Assembly: GCA_021157645.1 (NCBI GenBank)
Contig: JAGGWC010000229.1
Coordinates: forward strand, 1-8,041
DNA length: 8,041 nt
Direction: 5' to 3'
DNA from: Candidatus Cloacimonadota bacterium
GTDB taxonomy: Bacteria > Cloacimonadota > Cloacimonadia > Cloacimonadales > TCS61
Shown here: positions 7,877 through 8,041 of the stretch, in pieces
Position numbering within the stretch: the first letter of the stretch is position 1
Layout of the letters: each line of letters begins with the position of its first letter
Notes under the pieces: model-generated
The model's database searches: none
What the model was told of the DNA's origin: nothing
What the model saw: the letters and a program-made list of their open reading frames with translations, nothing else
Program-made: the position numbers and the translations under genes

Positions 7877-7933
7877 TGTCATCCTCAGCTTGACTGGGGA
7901 TCTCTTAGATTCCTGATCTGGTCGGGAATGACA
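7877..7933. repeat. Palindromic intergenic element with inverted ends (MITE-like, two hairpins)
   Basis: The element begins TGTCATCC and ends GGAATGACA, which are inverted copies differing by one inserted base. Inside are two hairpins: CCTCAG-CTTGA-CTGGGG (7883-7899, one G-T pair) and ATTCCTGAT-CTG-GTCGGGAAT (7909-7929, nine pairs with two G-T wobbles). The form GTCATCCT-CAG...GGGAATGACA is like dispersed intergenic repeats known from many bacterial genomes. Only one copy is in the window, so dispersal is inference. No transposase is nearby. Confidence 0.55.
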
Positions 7934-7962
7934 ACATACCAGTCAGTCCGAGGAGTCTTTTT

Positions 7963-8012
7963 GCCCTAGTGGAATTGTGCAAGCACACCTGTTTTACAGG
8001 ATTCCACAGGGC
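7963..8012. repeat. Nested palindrome able to fold as a three-way junction
   Basis: An outer stem of 12 pairs joins GCCCT-a-GTGGAAT (7963-7975, A7968 bulged) to ATTCCACAGGGC (8001-8012). Exactly between them are two hairpins, TGTG-CAAG-CACA (7976-7987) and CCTGT-TTT-ACAGG (7988-8000). Every base of the 50 is in a stem, a small loop or the single bulge. No T-run follows on either strand, so it is not an ordinary terminator. It could be a dispersed repeat, a structured leader of a gene beyond the edge, or a DNA cruciform site. Confidence 0.6.
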
Positions 8013-8041
8013 TTGCTGATCTATTAACGAAGAGAAAAGGA

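Larger units (their letters stand above)
7661..8041. other. Intergenic region rich in inverted repeats, no supported gene
   Basis: About 380 bases at the right edge with no gene I can support. It holds the possible serC promoter near 7695 and a chain of palindromes: TTTTGGGC with GTCCAAAA (7711-7718 and 7734-7741), TTCGCA-AAA-TGCGAA (7811-7825), CTAAG with CTTAG (7834-7838 and 7846-7850), the two-hairpin element 7877-7933 and the nested palindrome 7963-8012. The only plus-strand ORF of note is 32 codons from 7756. The last bases, AGAGAAAAGGA, resemble a plus-strand ribosome binding site, so a divergent gene may start just past the edge. Confidence 0.7.

Noticed and set aside
7963..8012. Nested palindrome as an intrinsic terminator, tRNA or attC site
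   Set aside because: No T-run follows on either strand, there is no anticodon or T-arm pattern, and the conserved attC core triplets are missing.
7661..8041. CRISPR array
   Set aside because: The palindromes differ from one another and no direct repeat recurs at regular spacing.

Overview
The window is AT-rich by eye. Every gene I can support lies on the minus strand, so the window reads right to left. From right to left it holds: an intergenic stretch of about 380 bases packed with inverted repeats (7661-8041); serC, phosphoserine aminotransferase (6566-7645); a gene for a small membrane protein of the Gx/Hpre_diP_synt_I family (5966-6505); a class A penicillin-binding protein (3580-5979); a membrane-anchored family 2 glycosyltransferase (2471-3583); and the first 805 codons of a large secreted beta-helix repeat protein that runs off the left edge (1-2417).

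Strong GGAGG ribosome binding sites precede serC and the beta-helix gene. That argues against typical Bacteroidota, which rarely use Shine-Dalgarno sites. The AT-rich genome, the modular secreted beta-helix protein with DUF1565-like segments and the PBP1A type fit a Cloacimonadota-like or other FCB-group bacterium with an outer membrane. This assignment is inference from style, not from a marker gene.

The Gx, PBP1A and glycosyltransferase genes form a tight operon, with overlaps of 14 and 4 nt. It looks like an envelope-building unit: PBP1A polymerises and cross-links peptidoglycan, the glycosyltransferase probably builds a surface or lipid-linked glycan, and the Gx protein is a probable small-molecule uptake component. 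The beta-helix gene follows after 53 nt with its own strong ribosome binding site and no visible terminator between, so it may be co-transcribed. A good terminator-like hairpin separates serC from this operon, and a possible promoter overlaps the hairpin.

No defence system, CRISPR array, transposase or RNA gene of a known class is visible. The least explained sequence is the right-hand intergenic region. It holds a 57-bp two-hairpin element with inverted ends and a 50-bp nested palindrome that folds on paper into a three-way junction with no unpaired junction base. Both look like dispersed repeats or structured RNA or DNA elements, and they are the best candidates for follow-up.
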